64,000 bases of DNA, taken from Straminergon stramineum. Taxonomy: Eukaryota > Streptophyta > Bryopsida > Hypnales > Calliergonaceae. The notes under the pieces are model-generated. The model saw only the letters and a list, made by a program, of their open reading frames with translations. It did not search any database and had not been told where the DNA came from. The DNA lies in assembly GCA_963920665.1 (NCBI GenBank), contig OY987269.1, positions 2,978,501 to 3,042,500 on the forward strand. The letters are read 5' to 3'. Within the stretch, counting starts at the first letter, position 1; every line of letters begins with the position of its first letter. The position numbers and the translations under genes were made by a program. Positions 49,875 to 61,366 of the stretch are shown here, piece after piece.

Positions 49875-51425
49875 ATGGAGTCTCTGCGAGCACCGCTCCT
49901 ACGGGGCTCCTCCATCGACATCAACATCCGACCCAAGCTTCCCGACTTCTTGCAAACGGTGAAACTTAAGTACGTGAAACTGGGGTACCACATCGTGATC
50001 TCGCACGCAATGTACCTACTCATGGTGCCCGTGGTGCTCACCATCTTCGCGGAGGTCGGGCGCCTGAGCCACCACGACGTCGGGGAGCTTTGGCGCACGC
50101 TCGAGTTCAACCTCGTGAGCGTGCTCGTCACTAGCGGCGCGCTTGTGTTCGGCGCCACCGTGTACTACATGACGCGCCCGCGACCCGTATATCTCGTGGA
50201 TTACGCCTGCTACAAGCCCGACCCCAAGAACAAAATACCCGCGGAGGATTTCGTCGCCAAATCCATCGCCACGAACGTCTTCAGTCCCGAAAGCATCGAG
50301 CTCCAGCGGAAGGTGATCGAGCGGTCGGGGCTCGGGGACGAAACCTACTTGCCGCCAGCTGTTCTGTGCACGCCGCCGAATCCCACCATGGCGAGCGCGA
50401 GAACGGAAGCCGAGGATATCATGTTCAGCGTTTTGGATGAGCTTTTCGAGAAAACCGGAGTAAATCCTAAAGACATTTCCATTCTGGTCGTGAACTGCAG
50501 CTTGTTCAATCCCACGCCCTCTCTCTCGGCCATGATCATCAACCACTACAAAATGCGGGGGAACATCCACAGCGTGAACCTGGGCGGCATGGGGTGCAGC
50601 GCGGGCGTCATCGCGATCGACTTGGCGAAAGATTTACTCCAATTGTACCCGAATTCAAACGCGATTGTCATGTCGTTTGAGACCATAACCCTAAATTGGT
50701 ACTCCGGCAACGACCGCTCGAAGATCATCCCCAATTGCATTTTCCGCATGGGCGGCGCCGCGATGCTGCTCACCAACAAATGGACCGCCAAGTACCGCTC
50801 CAAGTTCCAGCTCGTGCACACGGTGCGAACCCACAAGGGTGCGGACAAGAATAGCTTCAATTGCGTCTACCAGGAGGAGGATTCCTCGGGCATTTTAGGG
50901 TTATCCCTCTCGCGCGATCTCATGTCCGTCGCGGGCGACGCGCTGAAAGCGAACATCACGACGCTGGGTCCGCTGGTGCTCCCGCTGTCCGAGCAGCTGC
51001 TCTTCTTCGCCACCCTCGTGGGCCGCAAGATCTTCAAAATGAAGCTGAAGCCTTATATCCCTGATTTCACGCTGGCGTTCGAGCATTTCTGCATCCACGC
51101 GGGAGGAAGAGCGGTGCTGAACGAGATGGAGAATAATCTGCAGCTCTCGGAGTGGCACATGGAGCCATCGAGGATGACTTTGTACCGATTCGGAAACACC
51201 TCGAGCTCCTCGCCTTGGTACGAGCTCGCGTACTCGGAAGCCAAAGGGCGGATCAAACGAGGAGACCGCGTCTGGCAGATCGCCTTCGGATCGGGATTCA
51301 AGTGCAACAGCGCCGTGTGGAGGGCGCTGCGAACGCTCAATCCGCCGGCGCGAGGACCGTGGGCGGATTGTATTCACAAGTTTCCTGTGGAAGTTCCGAC
51401 GTGCAGGCCGCTGCCACGAGACTAG
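49875..51425 (+). CDS. 3-ketoacyl-CoA synthase (KCS), VLCFA elongation
   Basis: This is the condensing enzyme of the ER fatty-acid elongase. It joins malonyl-CoA to a long acyl-CoA in the first step of making very-long-chain fatty acids for cuticular wax, suberin-like polymers and sphingolipids. It is intronless, 516 aa, the usual length. Two N-terminal membrane segments lie near residues 38-62 and 78-100. The FAE1/KCS block follows from RPVYLVDYACYKP, with GLGDETYLPP, NPTPSLSAMIINHYKMRGNI and SVNLGGMGCSAGVIAIDLA, where Cys241 is the acyl-accepting residue. His408 (HFCIHAGGRAV) and Asn441 (RFGNTSSS) complete the Cys-His-Asn triad with the spacing known from FAE1. The C-terminus has RGDRVWQIAFGSGFKCNSAVW. 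The frame extends 34 codons upstream, but only from a GTG, so ATG 49875 (MESLRAPLL) is chosen. High GC contrasts with its flanks. The KCS subfamily cannot be fixed. Confidence 0.96.
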   Translation: MESLRAPLLRGSSIDINIRPKLPDFLQTVKLKYVKLGYHIVISHAMYLLMVPVVLTIFAEVGRLSHHDVGELWRTLEFNLVSVLVTSGALVFGATVYYMTRPRPVYLVDYACYKPDPKNKIPAEDFVAKSIATNVFSPESIELQRKVIERSGLGDETYLPPAVLCTPPNPTMASARTEAEDIMFSVLDELFEKTGVNPKDISILVVNCSLFNPTPSLSAMIINHYKMRGNIHSVNLGGMGCSAGVIAIDLAKDLLQLYPNSNAIVMSFETITLNWYSGNDRSKIIPNCIFRMGGAAMLLTNKWTAKYRSKFQLVHTVRTHKGADKNSFNCVYQEEDSSGILGLSLSRDLMSVAGDALKANITTLGPLVLPLSEQLLFFATLVGRKIFKMKLKPYIPDFTLAFEHFCIHAGGRAVLNEMENNLQLSEWHMEPSRMTLYRFGNTSSSSPWYELAYSEAKGRIKRGDRVWQIAFGSGFKCNSAVWRALRTLNPPARGPWADCIHKFPVEVPTCRPLPRD

Positions 51426-53339
51426 TAACGCTCACACCCTTCACCCCTCTGGTAGCTAACACACTTCCCACACTGTTATTGACTGTAGTACACTTGTCAC
51501 ACATTCAAATTATGCATGAGACAATGCTCTAGAGCTAGGAGACTCAAGAGTATTATGGGACATAATGCCAAGTCCTAATAGTTCATCACCAATGTCCATA
51601 TATGTACTTTTCACAAATCTAAGGGTGTAGAAAGAGGGACTATAGTAGAAGTTATTACACTTTTTTGACTATTCAATGGAAAGTTGACAAAGATGCTTCA
51701 TAAATTGGACTTGGCATTATGTCTTAGTTGTTATTTGGGAATGTAATGCATTTAGATTAACCCTTGAAGGCTGTTGGAGGCCAAAAAAAGGTCAAAAGAT
51801 GACCTTATGAGAGCAATGTGGAAATGAATAATGCACCTATTGATCCCAAAATCAAATCTTTTATAGCTAAGTACCTTGGTAATAGGTCTCATTTTTTCAG
51901 GGTTAAAGAAGTCAAAGCGTAGTATTTATGACATGATTTACTAATGAATACATGATATTTAATCCTTAGTAGTTACTTTCATTGCCAAATAAATGGTACA
52001 ATGTGGATGGAAAGGAAGGGAGTTTAGAATGACCATCTTTTACTTCCTATACTTCTTGTAAGAACCATAAATCTATAAGATTTGACAATCTTGATCTAAT
52101 TTGGAAAAGAGGGTTATGTCTAATAATTGACTTGAGGTTTACAACCCTCATCTAGTTTGCTTGGTAATATAACTAATTGTTGTGCATGTTCAATGTGAGT
52201 GTTACTTTTTGGTATTTCAAATAAAAGAAGGTTATATGATGTAACCTATCTATTTCTTGATGAAAAAAATGAGAAATATCAATGTCTAGAATTGCATGAA
52301 TGCAAACTATAATGTCTTATAATTGGGAGGTTAAAGATTGATTACCAGTAAGGTATAGAGTCCTTATTTCAATTTCTTTTAGCATATTGATGCAACCTCC
52401 AATTCAATTGTCCATTTTGCAATTGCTTTGTAGTAGTAGGTGTTCATTAAGATAGCACATCCTACTTGCACTACTATTTGTGGTTTGACCTTCATGCAAT
52501 TTGAAACAAGTGAGTTTTTATTTTTAAAAGGAATAGAATTACAATGGAAATGCATATGAATTGGAATTTTCAAGAACACTCTTTACATGGTGGATTTTTT
52601 ATAAGGTCTTCCATTAATTATATATGCACCAATCTAAATACCAAAATAGAAAGGCAAAATTCATTTTTGTCTCAATCATCACATATATTGATAAGAATAG
52701 AGCCTTTATGGGGCTTGCTTTTGAGTCAAAATCAACCTATTTATATCCCAATCCTAATTGAAGTTTATTCTTCTTTTGAAATATTGATGGATTCTCATCC
52801 TTTGGAATCCTACTTTTGAAGAATGGTTGTAGAACATGTCTAGGAATACTAATAGATACCTACTATCCTTTCACTTCAAATATTCATGAAAGATTCAAAA
52901 ATAATAATAATAACTCCCAAAGTCCCATTCTCTTCTCATGGGATAAATAGGAGTTTGAAGAAAATAATTCCTATAGTCTCATTTTGTATTGTATTTTTTT
53001 GAAACATTTTTAAGAACTTCAATTTTGCAAGAGCTTCATAGAAATACAATCCATATCTTAAATTCGTTAGTTTATTTTGTTTGTTACTTTGAGATCTTCC
53101 AAAGCATTAAGAAAAGTTTGAGCTCAGAAGAAGGCCGTCAATTCCTGAACAATAGGGAATGTTGGTTGGATACACGGAAAAATAATAATAAATCAATAAA
53201 ATTTAAAATTCAGCGAATTGTAGGGCTTGAAGGGCTTGCAAGACTAGTTTTAAAAAATATTAAAAAGATGTTTTTAATGGAATTTTTTTCTTTCATTAAA
53301 ATAAATCCGAAATTATAGAAGTTAGAAAATTGTCACATA
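51426..53339. other. KCS 3' region and AT-rich spacer
   Basis: No further gene. A possible small TTAA-bounded element occurs at 51757-51906 (ends CCCTTGAAGG and CCCTGAAAAA), which I do not hold firmly. Short open frames at 52544-52819 and 52989-53318 have no family features. Confidence 0.45.
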
Positions 53340-53370
53340 TCTAATGTGGCACTAATAGTGCCACATTAGA
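53340..53370. repeat. Perfect 14-bp-arm palindrome
   Basis: TCTAATGTGGCACT, a 3-base AAT loop, then the exact complement. A (TTC)n run follows at about 53416-53432. It may be the tip of an unidentified foldback element. 53371-53993 shows no gene. Confidence 0.7.
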
Positions 53371-53993
53371 TTGTGATTATTTTCTTCTTTTTGTTTATTA
53401 AAATATTTATTTATTTCTTCTTCTTCTTCTTATTTTAAAATAATTTTTTTATTTTTTAATTATTTAATATTCTAGCCACTACTTAGAAGTTCATAGTTTG
53501 GGGAACTAGCCCTTAGACACCCTTCTTTTGAGCTCAAACTTTTCCTAATGCCACAAGCCCTATGGCTACTTTCTTTGAACCATCAGAAAGCTCTCGGTGA
53601 AGAGGGGTGCATGAGCTTTGTTTCGTGGCATTTGGACCAATAGTGTGAAAGTTATTGAATTTCAAAAACTTTATAAAAAAAAATATTAAAAAAATGCTTT
53701 CAATTTTATTTTGATTGTAACAACACGAGACATACTAGTTTTCATTAAAATCAGATGCATGAGGAATGACTACACTGAATAGGGATTTTAAGGGGACCCA
53801 TACTAATTAATTGACATGTCACACAATATAAATATCCACCTTTATTGTACATTAGTAGTTATTGAAGTGTCTAGGGTATGTACATCATGTTTCAAACATC
53901 TACAGTTTTCCACAATAAGTCCCTTTAATTTTTTGGTCCCCTTAATATCCTTATTCAATGTAGCTCAATTTGCAGGGGCAAGGGATTTCTTGT

Positions 53994-54959
53994 TTAACCC
54001 CTCACCGCCCTAGGCTTGAACAAGTAAAAAAAACCATTTCTTTTGAAGTGCTATAGATATGATTTTTATTGAGTTATAGAGATTTCAACCATACAATCTT
54101 GTAGTGCACTTGCTGTAGATGACGTGCATCAAATTTGGTGTCATTTGACTGCATAAATTGCAAGATTATAATGTTTTAGTGTTGAAAAAGGATGCTGAAT
54201 TTTTCCTATAACTACATTTGGAGGCAAAATTCAGTTTTTAAATCTACTCAAATGAAGAAAATTTAATCTATGAAGTGATTCAAAATCAGTATAAAAACAC
54301 ATTGATGAAAAAAATATCATTCAATTGACTCATTGTGTTTGTAAAATTACTTTGAAATGTCAAAAAATAGCAAGGAAAGTAACAAAAAATACATCTAAAA
54401 CTGAACTTCTTTCTACGAAAATGCTTCTCATTCATTCGTAACTTCTTGGATTGATATGAAATTTTATACACACAAACTAGACTAGTATGCGCAACTTTTC
54501 CTAAAGCCATTATTGGAAATGAACATTGTATGAAGAAGAAACAAATTGCCAAAGTTCATTGTAATCCAAAAATGTTGGGATTGTGAACTACGAATTGCTC
54601 CCAAACATTCAAAACAACTTGGATTGACATGAAAATTCTACCACGATAACTAGACTTCAAGGGGAACATAAACCTACAAATCTTATTGAAAACGAACTTT
54701 GGATGAAGGAGATATAAGCCCCCGAAGTTGCAGCCATCAAATGCAGTTTGCTGAATTCAAATTGAACTTGTGAACTTCAATTGTCTTTCAAAGATTTAGA
54801 AAATCTTAAATTGATCTGAAAATTTCACCACACAAACTAGAAGAAAGAACGCAAAGTTTCTAACAAGTTTTATTGAATTTGGACATTGGATGCAAAAGTT
54901 ACAACACTTTGAATTTGACCTAAGGACACTTTTGGTCCCCTTAGGCAGTGAGGGGTTAA
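53994..54959 (+). mobile_element. TTAA element, family F
   Basis: TTAA is at 53994-53997 and 54956-54959. The termini are CCCCTCACCGCCCTAGG and, reverse-complemented, CCCCTCACTGCCTAAGG. Near the right end, GGACACTTTTGGTCC (54924-54938) matches, on the other strand, the subterminal inverted repeat at 59020-59034 of the piggyBac element. 966 bp, non-coding. Its right TTAA is shared with family G. Confidence 0.82.
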
Positions 54960-55930
54960 CCCCAAAATGACCTTGAGGACATAATCTATCCTTGAGTAAT
55001 CTTCTCAATTGAATAATGAAAAATCAATGGAAAATTAGCAAAAACTTTTAACTACATCATTGTGAGGCTTCAAATGCTGAACAAGAATATACTTGTACAT
55101 CCCACAACTAACTTGTCTTGGATTTTCTAAGGCCAAATTGCCAAGACAAGGTTCCGTTATGAGACAAGAGAATAAACTGCTAGCATGGATGGAGGGTCCC
55201 GGGTCATTGGCTTGCGACCCGGAGAAAGCCCTTGTTGGTTGTGCCATCCTTCACCACTTCTTGCAGATTTGTGTGACAACTCATGGAACCCGTGGGTTTT
55301 TTCTAAGCCATGCTTGCTTCCTGCCAAGACCACCCTTCCCTTCATTGGATCGCCCTCATTGTGCCTTGCAAAATGACCCTACAGGCAAACTAACCCTTTG
55401 ATTTGAAGGAAATTTGGTTCAGCAATCCAATATTGTCAGCCATATTGTATTCACTGTTTGGATTAATTTCTTTCATTTCTCATTTTTTTAAATAAATAAC
55501 CGAAATTTGCACCCTAGCATTGGCAACACTGAACACCCTAAACTTCAGCATCATTTTGAGCAAATTATCTTGTCTACATTGTTGGTTTTTTTTTGTTCTA
55601 TTGGCTCTAAATTTGATCTCCTGTTGTACAAAAAAAACGGCATCTCAATCCATTATATATTCGACCTACAACATCCTTTGAAGTTTCCCAACCTTCAACA
55701 AAATTCATACATCGGCAACTATGTACTATGGAAATCAGGTGAATCTATAAACTTTGGTGAATCATTCAGGGTGGCAAAAAATTTTTGCATGATCCTTCAA
55801 GACTTAGGGTGCAATCGATACGGTTACATCTTCAACCATAGTCACTTCATTAATTCTAAAATTCGAATTATATTTGCCTCTTTGACACGGCTTAGACATT
55901 CAGGAAATCCTAGGGTTGTTTTGGGGTTAA
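54956..55930 (+). mobile_element. TTAA element, family G
   Basis: The left end is TTAACCCCAAAATGACC; the right end, reverse-complemented, is TTAACCCCAAAACAACC. The left subterminal TTGAGGACA block and GGACATAATCTATCC (54977-54991) correspond to the left end of the piggyBac element at 58999. 975 bp. The interior contains no conserved protein. Confidence 0.75.
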
Positions 55931-56431
55931 GTCACCTCAGACAACCTCAGACCTCTCTATTGAAGGCACCAAAATCCGGTCTGATTTTGATTAGGAAATT
56001 CTTTGATTTGATTTATAGACGGATATTTTGTAAAATCCAGCAAGTCCATCTGCTCATGGACAACCTCTCTAACTTATTGCATCAAAACTATCAAGTTTCT
56101 AGCCTCTACAAAGGATGTTTCTTCTTGTGGTTTAGGGTGAATTGATTCCTTGCGTTTCGAAATGGATTTTGTTCCTAATGCAATGCTATTTACAATGGTT
56201 TATTCTCATAATTCTCCAATTGCATTTTCATTTCCTTAGCCTATTGTTCTTGAAACGTCAATTTGGTGAAAATGGGTGATATTTGCATAGCCAAAAATGG
56301 TGATTTACGTCACCACAAAGGTCTAACTTTCAAGATACGAACAAAGAATGGATAAAGATTTTGGGTTTATATTGCACTTTTTGAACTGTGCTTAAGTAAT
56401 GGAATATCTCCCAACTAACAAAATTGGTGTT
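55931..56431. other. Spacer
   Basis: No gene recognised. An open frame that runs in from 55507 and ends at 56145 lacks an ATG start and crosses the end of element G, so it is not called. Confidence 0.5.
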
Positions 56432-58719
56432 TTAACCCCTAAAGGACCAAACGGTGTTTTTTGGCAACATAGTGATTTAGGGCAGCTCACTGCGAATGGA
56501 ATTTTTATGTTTTTTTCTTTGAAATTTTCACACAACATGTGCCTGATGAGTAGCTTTAAGGCCCAACAATTTTCATAACTTTTGAATACATGGTTCAAAA
56601 GTTATTGTATAATATGTAGTTTTCATTGCTCCTGTCATGCCCCTATCTCCTTGGGGTTCCCGAAGTGCCTTAGTGAGCAAGGGGGACCTTGTGGGTGACT
56701 TCCCAAGCCTTGGAATAGGCTAAGAAGGGAGAAATGTGAGATTCCCTAGCAAACAAGGCGCAATTGCGCCTTGTTTAGGAAGAGCATAGTAGCGTGTCAT
56801 ACATGCTTTAAAATCTCTTGACAATACGTTTTTAACCGTCCAAAGAATGCGTCATTTGGACTGGTAGGCTAGAAGTTATGGCCGTTCAAAGTTGGAGGTG
56901 TCTTGGTGGTGCCGAGACACTCAAAGGCTAGGTGTAAGGGGTTCCTAAGGAATCACTCAACAAAGCATGGCATGTAGCATATCATCAAAAAGCTACAAAG
57001 ACAAGGAAGCTATAATGCCAAGCATTACGAGGTCCTAAGACATGAGTCAAAAGTTATGGCCAAGAAAAAGGTCGGGGTGAAGGCGTGACGCCACTCCCGA
57101 TGAACATGAATCTTTGGAGGGCCATAAGTTTGTGAGCCATAAATTTGTGAGAACTTGTCCAAATAGGACAAGTGAGTAGTTCATAGGCATCTCCTCGTCG
57201 CGTAGATATTCAAAATGGACTTGCATGTGGGATTTGGAGACCTGACCGCAAAGTTATGCCGTTTGGAAGTTCAAGAGTCCAAACGGAGGTAGAACTTGGG
57301 GATTGTGGTTGGAAACGGGTGGTTTTCCAAAACCCAAGGGAATGTGGCAAGTACTTTCGACCCACAAGGAGGGGGGCCTATGGAATACCATAGAAAGTAT
57401 TATAGGAGGGGTTGGTCTCTCTCCTCACTCCCTCTTGGAGCCTTGGTGAGTCTCGGTGACTCATGGGTGGTGATGTTACTTCATCACCGGCTTCAAGGCT
57501 CCTTGGAATATTTGTATGTGTGTCCCAAGGCACCGGTTGATTGGAGTCCCACTCCTTGCTAGGCCTTTGGCAATGTGTCCCAAGCTGTGAGTCTCGATCA
57601 ATGTTGGTGTGAGAGTAGCAAATGTACAACGAGCCTAGTATGAAGTGGGGTGACAACCAAGGGCAATTAGGACCATAGTGAGTAATGCCACCATGCGTCC
57701 TAACACAATAAGATGGAAGTTCTACCCCATGTCACCAAGTGACATGCCAAGTGCCACAAGTGGAGTCCATGCTAGTAGTCCCGATCACTAGGACCTAGCA
57801 ATATGAGTTGAAAATGGGAACTAATGTTGTGAGTGGATGGCATGTGCAGTGTTAGTCAGTTGGGCTTAAGTGATACTAGAACCAAAGCGGGGTGAGCCCT
57901 GAAAATTGTGAAGGTCTCTTGAAGTCTATTTGGAGCTGTAAGGTGTTACTAGGACCATGACAGCTCGATAGATAGTCCAAGTAGCAAAAACAAATTCTTT
58001 AAAAATCACTTTTTTTAAAATAAAAATTTGCTATTGGTTTTCTACATTTATATATACATGGAAAGCTTGGAATCATTCCATTTTGATTCATGAGATGAAA
58101 GTTATGAAGGGTTTTAGTTGTGGATAGTTTGCGGGTATTAATGGAATCTCTACTCTAAATAAACTTTGAAGACCTTTATTTAACTCAATTTTTAATATTT
58201 TTGGAAAAAAAATAAAAGCATAAGGTGTAAATTTTTTATTACAACATTATCACAATTGAGATTGGCATTTTTCAATTCCATAAATAAATGATTAACAATT
58301 TAGTATTTTGAATCATTCTCTACTTCTTTCTACTTACTAATTTTTTTCCTATATGTTGTACAATTCCAAATGATCTAAAATTTTTCAAGTATGTAATTAA
58401 CATGACTTGATGAATGAATCCAAAGAGTTACAACCATTTTGGACATTTTTTGTAATGATTTGACCTTCTAAAGTGCATATGTCCATATTTTTGTAGGGCC
58501 CAAAAAAGACTTTTTGTCACTTCAAATGTTGATATCTTGCAATCCATAGCGTGGAAATTTTTGAAATTTTTTCCACATCTTTCCAAACCAATGTACTACA
58601 AGATCCTATGGTTACATTTGCCCCCAAATGTATTCTTTCTAAAATTTGGTACTTGTACTAGAAATGGCAGTTTTGGAGTGTTTTCGGTGAAAATATAGTC
58701 AAATACATTTAGGGGTTAA
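56432..58719 (+). mobile_element. TTAA element, family C copy 2, interrupted by a solo LTR
   Basis: TTAA is at 56432-56435 and 58716-58719, with termini CCCCTAAAGG and CCCCTAAATG. After removing the 1330-bp LTR and one 5-bp duplication, about 953 bp remain, co-linear with inverted 13012-13949. Confidence 0.85.
56633..57962 (+). mobile_element. Solo LTR (1330 bp) with 5-bp target-site duplication
   Basis: It starts TGTCATG and ends CATGACA, the TG...CA ends of an LTR. It is flanked by GCTCC (56628-56632) and GCTCG (57963-57967). The uninterrupted family C copy reads CATTGCTCGGCGG at this point on the matching strand, showing the empty site and confirming GCTCG as the target. No primer-binding site or gag-pol follows, so this is a solo LTR left by recombination. 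The start TGTCATGCCCC resembles plant Ty3/Gypsy LTRs, but the family is uncertain. Confidence 0.85.
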
Positions 58720-59673
58720 GCTATAAGTACACATTCCAAGATTGACTAACATTAAAAATGTTCCAACGATGTTTGCTTCAAAAACCAGAAGAGGATAATA
58801 TTACAGGATGAGAAGATAGGTGAGCAACTGTGATCAATATCTTCACAGACACGGTTGCATTTTGCGGTTTCTTTTTGATGTTCCTGAAGGTCATTTTTCC
58901 TGTGGTTCCAGTGGTCTTCAATTGATACTTTGGAATTCAAGTTGGAGAATTTGAATTTCGTGTTGTTCAAGATTAGTTTAGGGGGAGGATTTGGGGGTTT
59001 AACCCCAAAACATCATTGAGGACAAAAAGTGTCCTTGACAATTTTCACCCCCCCAAAACAAACATCAAGCATGTTTGGATGGAAAAACACCACAAAGAGA
59101 TCCTTTAGAGTTCCCGAAGATCTGTCCATCAACCTATAATATGATGAATATGGATCATTGATGATTTTTCTATGCGAACCTCAAATCTAGGACCTTCACG
59201 AAGTACTGGACTTCTTCATTGAAATGAGGGCGCGGGGTTGATGTCACTGGGTATAACGTCAGGGGACATGTGGTGGGGACCCGGAGGAATACCGTTGGGG
59301 AAGCTTGTCCTCTTCAGTGACTTGGACGCCGGCAAATAGGGTTTAGGGCATGAAAATTTTGCACGTGAGGTTTGAAGGTGAGGGTTTCCAGCTTTGCGCT
59401 TTGAGACAACGGTTCCCTCAGATTCTCGCGTCCTTGGCAAGTTGTGGGCGAGGTAGTGGGGTATTTCCCATAAGGTTGTCGCAATCGCTTTGTGCACAGG
59501 ACATAGAGGGAGATCATTACAACTTCACGAAATCCAGTCCTCCGAGATGAATCAAGGACGCACCACAACATCAACAACAACACAACATTACAGCCATGGG
59601 AGAATTTCACATTCTGCCTCTTCTTGTGATGAGAGCGATACGATCATCAACAAATTTCAAAGGACAGAAATAG

Positions 59674-61333
59674 GAGGTACTAGGAGTGGAGAGGGTGACG
59701 GCTGCAATCAACAAAAGAGGAGGCTTCGGGAAGGAGCGTGACAACATTGAAATTGTAAAATTGGAGTGGATAGACAATGAGGGCATAGATTCCATAAAAG
59801 GGGCTCTTTGTTGTTTCCCTACACACTTGAGGGATGAAGCACAAGTTATTGATGAGTGGCTTGTGAGTCGGAAGTGTTCAGAGAGACAAAGGAAGAGAAT
59901 TCTGAGTGCTTTGGACGTGAAGTATTTGCAACGTCTTCCTCTGTTCGGGAAGAGCCGCCCTTGGCCGAAGAATCCCGTCAATCGAAAATTTCGATACCAT
60001 TGGAGAGCACAGGCGAGTCACGTGCTTGGTTGGAAGTCAAGAACACCATTTCCCGTGCACATTGACGAATTGATCAGGCAATTGTGGCCTGATGATGTCA
60101 CAGCAAATGAGTGCCAAAGAGGCCGGCCGGATGGCCGCGAAAGCCATGCTTGCACTTTGCTGCCCGGTCACGCAACGGCGAGTAAAAAGGAAGGTCCAAG
60201 TTATGGCAAGGAGAGCGAGGGCCAAATTCCAAAACGTGGCAGAGAGTCTCATGATGCCCAATGCCAACTTGAGTGTTGTCTTGCAACAGAGCGAAGAATT
60301 TATAGTCTCCGAAGCAATGCCGGCCAACGCTCTCTAGATCCAGTCGGGGTTGCAACCAGAGGTAACATCATTACACCTTCAATTCCAAGAAGAGAGCGCT
60401 AGTACACTGAGTCCTCCACTGATGACAGTGACGGATCCACTGCTGGGACTCATAGACGAGGGGTCGGTGAAGCAGAGGCCAATGGGGACAACAAAGAAGG
60501 CACGATGCAAAAAGACGGCCAAGGGGTAGGGCGAATTGCCAATGGGTCGAATAGGAAGAGGAAAGTCACAGCCTCTTTCGGCTCCTACACGAGCCCTATC
60601 TGAATCACTAGAAGGAGATCTTGTTGGACATGGGCAAGTTCAATGAGGAAGGGGTCAAAGGAGGAATGGAAAGTCGAAATTCAATGCCCAAGAAAGGAGA
60701 GGATCTGGGAGTTATGATGAGAATACCATTTTGTTAACACCACCAAGGTGGGTGAGGCCAAGAATTGCCCTGGAGAATCATGTTTCTCCACCAATTTTGA
60801 GACTGTCAACACAAAGACGGAGGATTGTGCGGAATTTTCTGGAAGTGGTGAATGCGGTGCCAAGCATTCATGGAGTTGAGCGATTGATTGCATTTGAAGG
60901 AGACAATTGTAGTGTTGAGATGGAATCTGAAACCCCTCATTGTGGCAATCGTGAGGTGCAGGGAATGTTAATGACCCCACGAGATTGCAAGGAAGCACCT
61001 CAATGATCGCTATGCAGTAAAGGTAAAGGAATGGCAACTAATGATGATTCGGCTGGTTGGTATACCTCTTGCGAGAGTGATGGATGCCATCACCATGGGC
61101 AAGGATCCATGCAAGGCTTCTACAATTTGAGCACACGAGAGGTGCTATTGAAGAAAATTGCGTTGGTTTTGCCAGCAGTGTTGGGACTGAGTCCAACATC
61201 CAATGGTGGAAGAGCCATGCGCGGGGAGGTGACTCGAGAATTCATCCACGCTGTGACCAGTGATGATGTGTTGCTCATAGATTTTGAGGGCGTCATTAGT
61301 GTGCAATTAGTGGCGAAGAAGTTATGTTTGTAG
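59674..61333 (+). pseudogene. Unrecognised broken reading frame upstream of the piggyBac transposase
   Basis: A coding-like frame stays largely open for about 1.6 kb. It runs from 59674 (frame of 59686) to about 60090, then continues one frame over, from 60092 to 61333. It is broken only by TAG 60335, TAG 60527, TGA 60644, TGA 61004 and TAG 61331. The frame then continues into the acidic start of the transposase. The predicted product is basic in its first half (the SRKCSERQRKRILSALDVKY and QRRVKRKVQVMARRARAKF tracts), with a later segment RRRIVRNFLEVVNAVPSIHG. I recognise no domain. It may be an accessory ORF of the element or an unusually long N-terminal extension of the transposase. No clean introns were found. 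The function is unknown. Confidence 0.5.
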
Positions 61334-61366
61334 GCAGCAGTTGACGGAGCAAGGCCATCTGAGCCG

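Noticed and set aside
50016..51377. Long antisense open frames across KCS
   Set aside because: They mirror a GC-rich coding sequence, have no domains, and are shadows.
55507..56145. 212-codon plus-strand open frame
   Set aside because: It has no ATG start, no family resemblance, and crosses the right boundary of TTAA element G, so it is a chance frame.
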